The notes under the pieces were generated by a model. The model saw nothing but the letters and a program-made list of their open reading frames with translations, had not been told where the DNA came from and ran no database searches. 64,000 nt of DNA from the NCBI GenBank assembly GCA_051453625.1, contig JBOZIK010000001.1, positions 214,747,321-214,811,320 of the forward strand, written 5' to 3'. This DNA is from Welwitschia mirabilis. Lineage: Eukaryota > Gnetophyta > Gnetopsida > Welwitschiales. Below are positions 1 to 12,434 of the stretch, in pieces. Within the stretch, counting starts at the first letter, position 1, and every line of letters begins with the position of its first letter. The position numbers and the translations under genes were made by a program.

Positions 1-919
1 AAAGTAAAGTAACTAAACTTAAGAAATTATGTAAAAAATAAATATGTAATGCAAATGCGAATGTAACCTAATCTAAAGGTAGTGCAAAATGAATCTAAAC
101 TACTTGCTTTTAGCCTTAATAAAGGCTATCTTTAAGAGCTATATCACCCAAGAAATTATCACTAGATTAAGAGAAATATAAACCATAAGGGATATCTAAC
201 AAATCTAAATGTAATAATGAAAATAAATTTTTTGTATTAAAAGGAACTAAACATTTAGATTACAAAATAGTCAGGCCTAAATAAAGGATGCAATAGCTCT
301 TCACTAAGGAAACATCTTTTTACAACACTTAAGATGGATTTTGTGTCCTTCAATCTATTACCATGAGAAGTTTTAATGCATCGAAGATGGAGAGAAGAGT
401 CGAAGGCAAATTTATTAATAGGGTTATAGTCTAGAAAATGACAAATAAAGGTGCTACAATATGTGCTCTTTTATAGATAAGAAATGGATGAAATGGTTAA
501 GGTCAGCTATCAGAGTCAGTTATAGTATTAGTATCATCCTCGCTATCATCTAGATGATGATGGAGATGATATCTCCTTATAAAGTATTACTCAGTAGGTA
601 ACTCAATAGATGACTCAGTAGTCCATATCAGCATCTAATGGTGTCATCATCCTAGCTATCGTGGGGATGATAGAGGGAATGATAGACTTCTTTACTTACT
701 TAAGTGAGGAGAAGCTGGCCTTTACTATCAATAATCTTCCTCCATAGCCATAAGTATCAAAATGAACCTTAAATGTATTAAATAATGCTAAGAATTATAC
801 ATTTCTGAGATATTCCATTGATTCCCCAAAATCCTCAGAATTTCATCTAAATAAATGTAAATGTCTTAGAAAATATCTCATAAAACCCTATAAAATAACC
901 ATAAATTAGTAGAATAAAA
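1..919 (-). repeat. 3' LTR of element A (partial)
   Basis: It aligns almost throughout with 7886-8795, the 5' LTR. It stops at a TAGCCCTCC that reads GGAGGGCTA on the minus strand, the purine tract expected next to a 3' LTR. The terminal TG appears decayed to TT. Roughly 750 bases of this LTR lie left of the window. It carries two copies of the palindromic TCATCC...GGATGA motif (533-576, 644-687). Confidence 0.75.
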
Positions 920-1730
920 TAGCCCTCCACTTAGCCTTTATTAGTTCCTGACAAAAACCAGATAAAAAACTAGAAATGCAAGCCAATTTGTCTTATCAAA
1001 ATCAATTTGAAGATTATAAAACAGACTCATAAAACACATCACATAGATAAATAATATGTAAGTCATAATGTAAATAAAAATTTTAAAATTTTATCTCATG
1101 AAAGTTTTGAACTAACTTGAANNNNNNNNNNNNNNNNNNNNNNNNNNNNNNNNNNNNNNNNNNNNNNNNNNNNNNNNNNNNNNNNNNNNNNNNNNNNNNN
1201 NNNNNNNNNNNNNNNNNNNNNACTCAGTAGTCCATATTAGCATCTAATGGTGTCATCATCCTAGCTATTGTGGGGATGACAGAGGGGATGATAGACTTCT
1301 TTACTTACTTAAGTGAGGAGAAGCTGGCCTTTACTATCAATAATCTTCCTCCATAGCCATGAGTATTAAAATGAACCTTAAATGTCTTAAATAATGCTAA
1401 GAATTACACACTTCTGAGATATTCCATTAATTCTCCAAAATCCTTAGAATTTCATCTAAATCTATGTAAATGTCCTAGAAAATATCTCATAAAACCCCAT
1501 AAAATAACCTTAAATTAGTAGAATAAAATAGCCCTCCACTTAGCCTTTATCAATCCCTGACAAAAACCAGATAAAAAACCACAAATGCAAGCCAATTTGT
1601 CTTATTAAAATCAATTTGAAGATTATAAAACAGACTCATAAAATACATCACATAGATAAATAATATGTAATGCATAATGTAAATAAAAATTTTAAAATTT
1701 TATCTCATGAAAGTTCTGAACTAACTTGAA
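613..1730. repeat. 509-bp duplicate flanking a 100-N gap
   Basis: Positions 613-1121 repeat at 1222-1730 with a few percent differences, mostly transitions. The two copies touch the gap at 1122-1221. This is either a tandem duplication of the LTR end plus internal start, or overlapping contigs placed side by side by the scaffolder. Confidence 0.85.
920..931 (-). promoter_or_regulatory. Polypurine tract of element A
   Basis: On the minus strand this reads GTGGAGGGCTA directly before the LTR start. The same GGGCTA|T(G) junction appears at 43442-43454 (element E) and 11255-11264 (element B), which supports the boundary. It is the plus-strand primer site for reverse transcription. Confidence 0.6.
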
Positions 1731-3689
1731 AATTTAAAAATGAATCATTAAAATGGCTCCTAGTCCTCTAAGAAAAATACTATGATCTATATTGAAGAAT
1801 AAATCCAAGAAAGCAGACGAGAGTAAGAAGGAAGATGATGGGTGTTTCAAAATGGACAACTTTTAAATTAAGTTCAAAACTTAGTAAAGAAATATTAGAT
1901 TTAAAAAATATAGATGTATGAAATATTCTAACAAGCAAAGAAACAGTGCACAATGAAAATGTTTCATTACAAAATGATTATAAGTAGTGTTGAGAAACTC
2001 CAAAATATTAAAAATAAACATCACAAAATTATTTAAGTAAGAAATCAACTCTTTATTGAAAATTAAGCAAGGCAAGCATAAAATAATAATAAAATATAGA
2101 AATAACTTTGAAACAACTAACCAAACCTAAAATAAAAAAAGGTAAAAAAGGTAACATAAATAAAATATAATCAACCTATTCAAAATTTTAACCTAATAGA
2201 CTTCATAAAATCATAACATCATCTAATTTGAAAATGCATGACTTGATGTATAAAGAAAATTCCATTTGNNNNNNNNNNNNNNNNNNNNNNNNNNNNNNNN
2301 NNNNNNNNNNNNNNNNNNNNNNNNNNNNNNNNNNNNNNNNNNNNNNNNNNNNNNNNNNNNNNNNNNNNCCTCCTTCTCCCCTCTCTTTTTTCCTCCAAAT
2401 GATGAAAACCTTCTATGTGGCCAAACACTTCAAAAGAAAAAGGTAAAGTCATAACATGAAGATAGAACAAAACATTTTTAAACAATCTAAGATCTTTTCA
2501 CCATTGAAAAAACATCAAAAATAAAGCATCTTCCTTTAAATTAAAGTTCATAGATGTGTAAATGTCTTAACATTGAGTGAATCCAATCTTACCACTATAA
2601 ATTATCCAAGTCAAAGACTAGTCATGGAAAAAAATACATAAGTCATGTTTAATAGATAATTAAGTAATATCATAATGTTCTTTAAAGAAAAAAGCTAAGA
2701 TAAAATCCAGACGATTGTTTAAATATTTCCAGCCCTTTTCCATTAACATTTTAAAATAATTAAGTGGTTAAGTTATAAATCTTAATAGAGCCATCAGAAT
2801 GTATTTTCTTAAAATAATAGAAAATCAAAATAGGAAATAATAAATAGTTGTTCTTCTCATCGTCCAAATGATAAAGAGGACGACAAAGATAGAAAATAAA
2901 AATAGAAAATAAAGTTCTAGTATAAAGATTAAGGATAAAATTAAAATAGAAACTATCGTCTGACTGTTGAGTGGATGACAGAGAGAATAAGACACACACA
3001 AAAGGTTAAAACATAAGATAAAAATAAAATCAAAGTAAAAATCATAAAACATAAGAGTAAAAAGGAAACACTTTAAGTAAATTATAAAAAAAATTTATTC
3101 AAATTCTAAAAAATCTATAAAACACTTTTATTGAAAATAAAGAACAAGAAAAGGATCTATTTGGATTTTCTAAAGATATTGCATTCTTTCATAGAAATTA
3201 AGATGGCCCAAACCAAATGTTTACCAATTGATAAAACATAAGAGGTATACAATTGTTTTCAAGTAAAATCAATTGGAGGAAGAACAGGATAATAGATAAA
3301 ACTCTATGAGACCACATGAAAGCACAAATTTTAGAAGTTAAAGGGGATATTAATGTTGACTCTAGTAAAATATTTTCATTGATTATAAGAGTTTTGATTT
3401 AATTATTATTTAAAAATTTATGTTCGAGTCCACAAGAAAGATTTGTCATATTTAAATTATGATTTTTTATTTTTGGCTCATGTAGTGGATAATCCGCCTT
3501 AAGTGTAAGTTTTCATTTAAAATTTTGACTTCCTTGTAATCTAAAGGTTTTATTTCTTCTTTATTTTAAAAGTTATACATATTAATAGCTTCTAAATTTT
3601 TATTCTCAATTAGGTCATTATAAAGTATGGGCTCATGTAAAGTTGACTCTCTCTCTTAAAGGGAATGATGTTAAAGAAATACAGTTGCT
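1731..3689. other. 3' internal region of element A, no gene recognised
   Basis: This AT-rich stretch lies between the protease and the 3' LTR. No RT, RNase H or integrase motif was seen on either strand, and the short ORFs have no recognisable content. It holds two copies of the palindromic motif (2854-2884, 2949-2990) and a 100-N gap at 2269-2368. Confidence 0.5.
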
Positions 3690-4080
3690 TTGATATTATC
3701 TTCTAAGTCCATTTCATCATTACTTAAACCTTTTTTTCACTATTATAAATTTTTCACTTAGGTAACAATTCATCATTCCTGTCCTAGTATCAATAATGGA
3801 ATGGGCTATTACATAGAAGGCTAATCCTAGAAGTAAGGGGTATCCTCTTTTGTGTTTAACTTCTATGATAATTAGATCTATTGGATAGCATTCCTCTTCA
3901 ATTTGTATCACTAGAGCTTTAATGAATCTTTAGTTTTTCTTAACTAAAGTATCCACTAGTTCTAAGAGAATCTGAGTAGGCTCTATTCTACTCTCTAAAC
4001 CAAATTTCTTGCAAATGTGTAGTGACATGATATTAACACTCATCCCAATGTTAATTAAAGCTTTATTGATATTTTTATTT
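3690..4080 (-). pseudogene. Ty3/gypsy retropepsin (aspartic protease), degenerate
   Basis: The minus-strand reading shows the order of a gypsy retropepsin. A block reading NIGMSVNIMS (4029-4058) sits where the catalytic D-x-G-A-S-V-N motif is expected. About 50 residues later comes CYPIDLIIIEV, and then PLLLGLAFYVIAHSIIDTR, which matches the conserved I-L-G-R-P-F-L-A-T block followed by an N-G-L/M-x-x segment. In the family this enzyme cleaves Gag-Pol in virus-like particles. The catalytic Asp reads as Asn, a G-to-A change, so the copy should be dead. The 63-codon open stretch at 3720-3911 is only its C-terminal part. Gag lies immediately upstream. Confidence 0.8.
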
Positions 4081-6650
4081 TCCTATGATATATATTTTAC
4101 CATTTCTACCCCTAGATCTTTAAATTTTGGATATTTTTATAATACTAAATTCGTGAGCGATTATGGTAGAAGGACTTTGCTAGGAATAACTTGTTTTTGT
4201 TTTCTTCTTATCAAGTCTTTCCATACTTTTGAGTATCCTAGATTTTGTTGTAAAGTTTTCAAAAGGTCAATTTTATGCTCACATTTTTTATCAAGGCTTT
4301 AAGATGCTCATAAGATGCTCATTGAAAGTTGAATTGTTGTTAAGCTTATGAAGACAAGGGATAGCCTGTTGCTTTTGTGAAAAATTTTATTTGTACTTTT
4401 ACCAAGTAAAGGAAAGTTATAATCTTCTAATATTTTAATGTCTTCTCTTATTTATCATCTTAAATGTTATTTTGAGAGGTTTATGCTTTACAAGGAGAAG
4501 GAATTACTTCTTATCCACTTCTTGTCACAACCTTACAGTCTTTTCTTATTTTGTTAGGGCTTGATAACTGTTGTATTACTAATAAACCTTGTGGTCTTTG
4601 ATTTGTCAACATTATTTGCTGAAGGACATTTACTAAGTTTTTAATGTTTTTACTTTTCTAAGCTGGCATGTGTCTTTTCTTATGATCTTCTAAATTCATA
4701 CATTAGATTTATGAATGGATCATTTGAATGTTGGAAGTTGCATGAACTTGGTTGGAAATTTGAATTTTTGAATTAATTTCTAAAAGGTTGAGAGTTATTT
4801 TAAAAATGTGTATTACCTGATTTTGATTTTAGAAGTTTTAAGATGTTTGATTAAAAGTGAAAACTTCTTCACATATTGTCTCTTTATATGTTGGTAATAG
4901 AGGATAGGTTTTACTTATGTTATAATTATCCTTGCATAAGTCTTAAGTTGGCACAACATTTTTCTCAATTGTTGATTTAACATCTAAAATAATTTCTATA
5001 TATTTCTATAGAGTTTTTATAAAATATCTCATAAGATTTATATGGTTATATTATACCTCTTTTTCTTGTTTTACTTATTTTAAATCTTTGATGAGTTGGC
5101 CTATAGTACGGTTTTCTTTAGATGTTGACCAAGTTTGACTCAACCTTCACAAGTTCTTCTAATTTTGCCTGGGCATTTTATAATGTGAGATTCATGAGGT
5201 TTCCACTATAAGAGTAGTCTATAAGTTGTTTTATATGAAGATTTAGTCCATTGTAAAATTAGTTAACTAATTCTTTTTATGAAAAANNNNNNNNNNNNNN
5301 NNNNNNNNNNNNNNNNNNNNNNNNNNNNNNNNNNNNNNNNNNNNNNNNNNNNNNNNNNNNNNNNNNNNNNNNNNNNNNNNNNNNNNATTTTGGAAGTTGT
5401 ATGAACTTGGTTGGAAATTTGAATTTTTGAATTAATTTCTAAAAGGTGGAGAGTTTGAAAATTGTGTATTACCTGATTTTGATTTCAGAAGTTTTGAGAT
5501 GTTTGATTAAGAGTGCAAACTTCTTCACATATTGTCTCTTTGTATGTTGGTAATAGAGGATAGTTTTTACTTATGTTATAATTGTCCTTGCATAAGTCAT
5601 AAGTTGGCACAACATTTTTCTCAATTATTGATTTAACATCTAAAATAATTTCTATATATTACTCTAGAGTTTTTATAAAATATCTTATTAGATTTATATG
5701 GTTATATTATACCTCTTTTTCTTATTTTACTTATTTTAAATATTTGATAAGTTGGCCTATAGTACGGTTTTCTTTAGATGTTGGCCAAGTTTGACTAACC
5801 TTCACAAGTTCTTCTACTTTTGTCTGGGCATTTTATAATGTGAGATTCATGAGATTTCCACTATAAGAGAAGTCTATAAGTTGTTTTATGTGAAGATTTA
5901 GTCCATTATAAAAGTAGTTAACTAATTCTTTTTATGAAAAAGAAACTACTCGATTAGAGTAAAGGGCAATGAAGAAACATTCATATGTGGAAGAATAGTC
6001 TTCATTTGGCTATTCTTGAAAGTTTATTACTTTATTTTTTCCTTTTTTCTAATGCTTTCGTCACTCATGAATATTTTAATGAAAGTTTCCTAAATGTGTT
6101 CCAAAGATTTTAAACTTTTTTGGGGTATAGTTTTTAGCCAAAGTTTTGCTCTTTCTTTTAATGTCATAGGAAAGATTACCATGTATGTTTTATTACTAAT
6201 TTTTTCTTTTCATTTCCTAAGGTAAGAATTAATTGTTTTAATTCTACTATGTGTTAGAGTGGATCCTCATCATATTCACCCATAAAAGTTGGATAAACAT
6301 TTAAGTTCTTAAGCTCAATATCATCTCCTGAGGTTAGATCAAAAGAGGTTTGAATTTCTTATTTCTTATTTGCTAGTAATTTTCTTAAGGTAAGGTTTTC
6401 ATTAGAATTAGACGTAGAAAATCCTAAAACTTTCTTTTGATTTTGGGTAGCACTCAAATTTTTAAACTATTTTTCTCCATCTATAAGATTTTTTCCAATG
6501 GATTTCTGATTTAGAAAAATAATATTAGAAGAAGGATTATATGCACCTGGAGATTGCTTTTCAGATTTGATTTCTAAGTTTACTAGTCCTTCTCTAATGT
6601 TCACATCTATAAACAACCTTTCTCTCTAATATCTCTTTTCTAGATTAACC
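4081..6650 (-). pseudogene. Ty3/gypsy gag, degenerate
   Basis: The minus strand carries a Retrotrans_gag-type core. KLWLKTIPQKSLKSLEHI (about 6160-6090) corresponds to the A-K-x-W-L-x-S-L-P-x-x-S-I-x-x-W signature. It is preceded by ELKNLNVYPTFMGEYDED and LILTLGNEKKK (about 6345-6190). The same segments occur in the plus-strand gag at 63470-63700. In the family, Gag forms the virus-like particle and packages element RNA. The frame is broken by several stops and shifts. A 550-bp block is duplicated around the gap at 5287-5386, so the true length cannot be judged. The start is unclear because the N-terminal part near 6650 is weakly conserved. Confidence 0.75.
4731..5941. repeat. About 555-bp duplicate flanking a 100-N gap
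   Basis: Positions 4731-5286 repeat at 5390-5941 with a few percent differences. Both lie in the C-terminal gag region of element A, on either side of the gap 5287-5386. A real gag would not be expected to contain this duplication. Confidence 0.85.
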
Positions 6651-7109
6651 ATATCATAGCATCCTGCTATTAGAAAAAATAGAAAACAAGTTTAAAAATA
6701 ATAGATTATCATCCTGTCTATCATTGGGACAATGGAAGGATGATGAACACAAAGAACAAAAAAATAGAAACTTAATAGAGTGGAAAGATAAAAACTATAA
6801 AAACATTGGTTGTCATCCTCTTGATTGTCTAGATAATAAAGGAGATAAAAGAGGTTAATCTTANNNNNNNNNNCAAAATCCAAAGTCAAAAACCTAAAAC
6901 CAAAACTAAAATTATAAATTATCATCTTAACTATCATGGGGACAATAGAAGGGATGATGATTATTTTACTATTAAAAATAAAATTAAAATCTAAAATAAA
7001 AAATCCTAAGGTTCTTAATTAAAATATAATGTTACTATAGATAAGTAACTAAATGGAAATCCGATGTACTCACTTAAACAATAATAACCTTTGCGCTTCT
7101 CAGCAGTTT

Positions 7110-7127
7110 TCCCTGGCAATGATGCTA
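7110..7127 (-). promoter_or_regulatory. Primer-binding site, decayed tRNA-Asp type
   Basis: The plus strand reads TCCCTGGCAATGATGCTA. It is a degraded form of the reverse complement of the primer site used by many Tat/Athila elements (core GGCGCCGTTGCC), and most differences are transitions. It sits just inside the 5' LTR. The leader beyond it aligns with the leader after the primer site of element E (33727 onward). Confidence 0.65.
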
Positions 7128-7130
7128 ATT

Positions 7131-8801
7131 TATTACATTGTGTATTTATGCAAATGTTTATNNNNNNNNNNNNNNNNNNNNNNNNNNNNNNNNNNNNNNN
7201 NNNNNNNNNNNNNNNNNNNNNNNNNNNNNNNNNNNNNNNNNNNNNNNNNNNNNNNNNNNNNNNNNNNNNNNNNNNNNNNNNNNNNNNNNNNNNNNNNNNN
7301 NNNNNNNNNNNNNNNNNNNNNNNNNNNNNNNNNNNNNNNNNNNNNNNNNNNNNNNNNNNNNNNNNNNNNNNNNNNNNNNNNNNNNNNNNNNNNNNNNNNN
7401 NNNNNNNNNNNNNNNNNNNNNNNNNNNNNNNNNNNNNNNNNNNNNNNNNNNNNNNNNNNNNNNNNNNNNNNNNNNNNNNNNNNNNNNNNNNNNNNNNNNN
7501 NNNNNNNNNNNNNNNNNNNNNNNNNNNNNNNNNNNNNNNNNNNNNNNNNNNNNNNNNNNNNNNNNNNNNNNNNNNNNNNNNNNNNNNNNNNNNNNNNNNN
7601 NNNNNNNNNNNNNNNNNNNNNNNNNNNNNNNNNNNNNNNNNNNNNNNNNNNNNNNNNNNNNNNNNNNNNNNNNNNNNNNNNNNNNNNNNNNNNNNNNNNN
7701 NNNNNNNNNNNNNNNNNNNNNNNNNNNNNNNNNNNNNNNNNNNNNTTTATACTCAAAGAGATCCTATCATTCACAAATAAAATAGATATCTTACATAATA
7801 CAACATACTAATATAGTTGAGAGTGAACTTAAATATCTTATCTCATTGAAAACTTACAAGAAAAGAACAAGGATTAATTTTCACCAAAGTAAAGTAATTG
7901 AACTTAAGGAATTATGCAAAAAACAAATGTGCAATGCAAATGTGAATGCAACTTAATCTAAATGCACCGTAAAATGAATCTAAACTACTTACTTTCAGCT
8001 TTGACAAAGGCTTATCTTAAGACCTATATCATCTAAGAAATTATCATCAGATCAAGGGCAATATAAACTATAAGGAACATCTAACAAATATAAATATAGT
8101 AATGAAAACAAAGTTTTTATATTAAAACAAATCAAACATCTATATTACAAAATAGCTAGGCCTCAGTGGAGGCTACACAAACCTCTACTAAGGAAATGCC
8201 TTTCTATAGCACTCAAGATGGATCTTCACCTTTCAATATCCTTTCATGAGAAGTTTTAGTGCATCAAAGATGGAGAGGAGAGTCAAAGAAGGACTTATTT
8301 ATAGGGTTACAGACTAGAAAATGATTAAAAAATGCAATATAATACATGCTCTTTTATAAATAAGACATAGATGAAATAGTCAAGGTTAGCTGTCAAAGTT
8401 AGGTATAGTATTAGTGTCATCCTCACTATTGTCTAGATGATGATGGGGATGCAAGATCCTTATAAAAGATTGCTCAACAGGTAACTCATTAGATGACTCA
8501 GTTGTCCATGTTAGCATCTAATGGTATGATCATCCTTCTTGTCATGAGGACAACAGAGGGGATGATAGTCTTATTTTTTTATTTAAATGAGAAGAATCCA
8601 ACCTTTACTATCAATAATCTTCCTTCATAGCTATGAGTATCAAAATACACCTTAAATTCCTCAAATAATGCTAATAATTATACATTTCTAAGATTTTCCA
8701 TTAATTCTCTAAAATCCTTATAATTACATCTAAACCTATGCAAAAGTCCTATAAAATAGCTCATAAAACCCCATCAAATAACACAAATTGGTAGCACAAC
8801 A
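7131..8801 (-). repeat. 5' LTR of element A
   Basis: On the minus strand it begins TGTTGTGCTACC at 8801 and ends next to the primer site near 7131, about 1.67 kb including a 584-N gap. It aligns with 1-919, and more weakly with the LTRs of element E, so A and E are related. It contains palindromic motif copies at 8415-8453 and 8527-8570. Confidence 0.7.
8295..8303 (-). promoter_or_regulatory. Putative LTR TATA box, element A
   Basis: The minus strand reads TATAAATAA. Downstream there is a transcribed-region module (GAAGATCCATC...) that is also found after the TATA-like boxes of elements B (11809) and C (61630). The left LTR copy has lost the match. This is inferred from position and conservation only. 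Confidence 0.4.
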
Positions 8802-9125
8802 TCTAACAACTTAGAAAATTACAATAATACTTAACTACATAATCATTAGTATGATAAAGAATAGGAAGGTATAGTTATAGATAATGATGAAGAAAGTGAA
8901 TAAAACATTTAACAAAGTAATGATGAAGACNNNNNNNNNNNNNNNNNNNNNNNNNNNNNNNNNNNNNNNNNNNNNNNNNNNNNNNNNNNNNNNNNNNNNN
9001 NNNNNNNNNNNNNNNNNNNNNNNNNNNNNNNNNNNNNNNNNNNNNNNNNNNNNNNNNNNNNNNNNNNNNNNNNNNNNNNNNNNNNNNNNNNNNNNNNNNN
9101 NNNNNNNNNNNNNNNNNNNNNNNNN

Positions 9126-9780
9126 ATCTTAATAATGATAAAATTTTTTCATCTCTTTTATTTGAACATCCATGTAATTCTTAAAGTTACATTCCTTTCC
9201 TCATTTTTAATGAGATCCATAACCTTGATAAGTTTATTCCTAATATCTCTTAATATCCATCTCTTGAAACTCTATGTAATACTCAAAATAACATCCTTTC
9301 CTATCCTACCATGTATACTTTATCTTATGCTGATTTGAAATATCTTGAAATTCTAAATTGGAATAAATCCTCTCTTCTTGATAATAATCCATGCTTATAG
9401 TTAAATATTAGGAATCTTATTTATTATGTTAAATCAATCATAATTAGTTATCTTAAGAAGCTTCTTCAAAATTCTTAGATTCCTAATAGTACTATTGATG
9501 TCTTTCATTCTTAATATTAATATTTTAATGAAATCTATATTTGAAATTATGTATACCATAAGTTTAATAAGAAATTACTTTTTCATAACATATATAAACT
9601 CTTTATCTCTTATGTTGACAATGAATTTTATGAAGTAAAAGTACTATTTGATTATGTTGTTTATTACCAATTTTAAAAAGTGCATGGATATCATTTATGA
9701 TTTGTCAATTGATTTCTTATTATTTGATCCTTATTTTTTTGAAGAAAGTATAATGCAATAACTATGTTGGAATATCTAGC
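9126..9780 (+). pseudogene. Unassigned retroelement ORF, C-terminal part (copy in B)
   Basis: I do not recognise the product. The translated sequence parallels 36830-37540 in element E: a motif ending NNPCL followed by LN, then KKLLQ, then IYI-NYVYHKFNKKLLFHN. Shared residues over about 150 codons, despite stops in both copies, show that it was once a protein-coding gene of the element. It lies between the missing 5' part and the 3' LTR, where gag-pol would normally be. A 195-N gap (8931-9125) removes the upstream part. Confidence 0.5.
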
Positions 9781-11264
9781 TTTTAGAATAGGGATAAATG
9801 CAAAGTAAGAAAATAATATTTTTTAATACTAGTAATTTTATTTAAAGTAATTTATTTAGTAGAGCCTCTTCACTTATTATTATGTGGGTATAATTATTTA
9901 AATAGTCTCTTTTCTAACATCTATTAACTTGATCTTGCTTTATCCTTTTATAATGTAGTATGTTTAAGCATTTCAAGATTTTGTGATTTATGGATAATCA
10001 ATTGGATTTTAGCTAAGTAAAGTCATTCAAATGCCTATGAACTCTTATTCTAAGAGAGTAAAATTTTCTTAATTAAGTTATTAATGTCGTATGCTCTATC
10101 TCTTTATTAACTTCATTTTTATTAAGGCTAAAAGTTATTAGTACTTTGATAATGCATAAGTTACTTTTTATATTTAAAAAGGAAAATGAAATATTAATTT
10201 ATCCTATGTAAGCACTTTTGGTAATTACTTCTAATATATCTCAAGGATTACCATACTAGAAGCAAAGGTACTTAATAGTCTGTGTCCTATCTGGTAGGTT
10301 CTACCACGCATAATAAAACTAATGCCAGTGGTTTAAAAATGAGCACTCCATAATGGGAGGAATCCAAGGTAAAGTATGTATACCTTGAAGTATGCCATGA
10401 TTGTTACATTATTAAGTAGTATTAGTTTATAGTCATCTTTTAAGTTGATGCTTAAGATTATAGCTATGAAATTAAATTTCAATTAGTGCATCGTCATTTT
10501 CATCATGTTATTCAGATAAAACCATGAATTTTTACTAATTGAAACTCATGTATGTTTAATTAAAAATGATAGACTATTAATAAGTGATCAAGTTTAAATG
10601 GAATATATTCTTATGCAATGTTTTTATTTCTACTGATTAAGATAGATAATTCTAAAATTGTTAGTTGTACTTTTTCTATTTATTATAGTATCATAGCATT
10701 AGAGTAATGGATTTGATCTTTTGAAAAATATTTGCATTTGTTTTTCTCTTAAATGAAGTGTTAGGTTTTGAAAGGTTAGAATTTAGAATTTAAGTAATTT
10801 AATATTTGTTTTCATGATGCTTTAGCTTCTTTATTTTATTTTTTTTTCCTTTCTTATTTTATGCTCATGTGTTTTTCTTTTTGCACTTTATTTCTTATTG
10901 TTGTTACATCTTTTATAATTTTTTATATGACAAAGTACTTTATTCTTATTTTTCTAGATTTTTTTTAACTTTGAAGGCATGTATGACTCTAATGAAGGGC
11001 TTATTTATATGAAACTCCTAAGAATTAATTCATTGAATCTTTCAAAAATAAGTTTTTACATAGAATTATGTTTGTCATAAGCTCAAATCATATTTTTAAA
11101 CTTAATGAATATTTTTTTGTAATAATTATTTTAAATTAGATATACTTTGTATTTAATAATGTAATTATCTTGAAGTATTATCTTTTATCTCCTATCTAAG
11201 TTAGTTAGCTTCTATGCTTTTCTACTTTATTTGTCAAGGATTGATAAATGCTCAATGGGGGCTA
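9781..11264 (+). other. 3' non-coding part of element B
   Basis: This is an AT-rich stretch with many stops in all frames. A short block (about 9930-10040) aligns with about 37990-38060 of element E. The last bases (11252-11264) are the polypurine tract. I see no gene. Confidence 0.5.
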
Positions 11265-12434
11265 TGATAAATAGATAAATTTTCACTTTTGACATACGTT
11301 TTGAAATGTTTTTTCAAGTTATTTTTATAGGTTTAATGCTTAAATTATTTATTTTTGACGTCAAGGACCAAATATGAAGAATTAAGCATAATTTAGATCA
11401 AAATTAAGTAATTATGGATCATTTGAGAAAGCACTAGCAAATGAAGCAATCATATTTTACCTACCACTAGAAGATAGAGCACTAAAAGATAAAGCATTAA
11501 AGAAAAAATAAATTGAGGAGATAACTATATTACACATACCACTAGATTCCAAGAATCTAGCATGACATGCAAGTAAGAAAAGGAAATGACTACCTATCAA
11601 ATTATACCTACCACTAGATTCTGAAGCATAAGTGGTAGTAACCACTAAATAATCATTACATCTATTACGATATCTATATGGTGGCCACTCGTCTATCAGT
11701 AGAGGATGAAGTTAATAGATGATAAAGAATTAATTTTTATCTTTAGCTAAAATTGTAAGGTACTTATTCTAGTTTATTCTTTAGCTAAATTAGTCCATCA
11801 TCAAAACTTATAAAAACCCCCTTTAGGCCTTCCATTTTCTCCTCTCTCTTTTNNNNNNNNNNGTGACATTGGAGTAACTTAGGTAAGAAGATCCATTTAC
11901 TTATGATAAGAACTACCTTGGTATTAGGCTACGTATCCTTCATTGAGGATTTGTTAATTACAGGTAGATGTAATAAAGTATATTTTATTTAAGATTTATA
12001 AAATATACTTTCTTTTTACCTCAAATTCTCTCTCTATATATTTTTTTAATACTTTATGTTGATGTTAATTAATTACTCTTATAGATTAAATTTTATTTTA
12101 TATAGAGTATAAGAATAATGTGGGTAACAATAAGTTGGTAAAACTACTAGTTAATTTTATTAGTATTTACATTACCATTACATTGCATTTTTAGTTCTAT
12201 TTACATTCATTCCATTTCATTCATCTTATCATTTTAATTTTTATTTCCTCTTATCTCTTCTTTTTCTAAAGATTTAGATCCTTTAAACTTATTTTGTTCT
12301 TTAAGTTTACAAATCTAGATTGGCTTACTCTATACCTTGTGTGTTTTTTAGTCATTACTTAAGAGTTTTTTTGAGATCTAACTTGCAAATTAGGTAATCA
12401 CTATAGATAGCACAATAATGAAATTTATTTATCA
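11265..12434 (+). repeat. 3' LTR of element B
   Basis: It starts TGATAAATAG and ends TTATTTATCA, giving inverted termini with TG...CA ends, and is preceded by the purine tract ATGGGGGCTA. It contains a TATA-like box (11809-11816) followed by the GAAGATCCAT...TTCATTGAGGA module (11888-11955) shared with elements A, C and E. A 10-N gap lies at 11853-11862. The 1170-bp length is normal for gypsy LTRs. Confidence 0.7.

Larger units (their letters stand above)
1..8801 (-). mobile_element. Ty3/gypsy element A (gag-pro, no pol recognised), left end outside window
   Basis: The order on the minus strand is 5' LTR (about 7131-8801), tRNA-Asp-type primer site (7110-7127), gag (about 6650-4100), retropepsin (about 4080-3690), about 2.5 kb without recognisable coding, a purine tract (920-931 read in reverse) and the 3' LTR (window start to 919). 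Positions 1-919 align with 7886-8795, which identifies the LTR pair. The right LTR starts TGTTG on the minus strand. The primer site and the gag/protease types fit the Tat/Athila side of Ty3/gypsy. No RT or integrase was found, so this copy is either non-autonomous or has lost pol. The target duplication cannot be tested because the left end is missing. Confidence 0.8.
8884..12434 (+). mobile_element. Gypsy-like element B, 3' half
   Basis: It comprises the C-terminal part of an unassigned ORF (9126-9780), a non-coding stretch, a purine tract CAATGGGGGCTA and a 3' LTR (11265-12434). The ORF and the following non-coding sequence align with 36480-38060 in element E, so the two belong to the same broad family. 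The 5' half is missing, and element A begins 80 bases to the left. The simplest reading is that A inserted into B, and B into the RT gene of element D, whose fragment starts at 12435. Confidence 0.6.

Noticed and set aside
1881-3052. Small minus-strand ORFs of 64-79 codons with hydrophobic content
   Set aside because: They lie in AT-rich non-coding sequence of element A. Runs of Phe, Leu, Ile and Tyr are what AT-rich random sequence gives, and no homology was recognised.
7053-7811. Long open frames across the N-run at 7162-7745 (and similar ones at 13220-13874, 20764-21398, 40406-40873, 45051-45607, 52345-52818, 58509-59054)
   Set aside because: They consist mostly of N. The real bases at their ends belong to LTRs or other relics.
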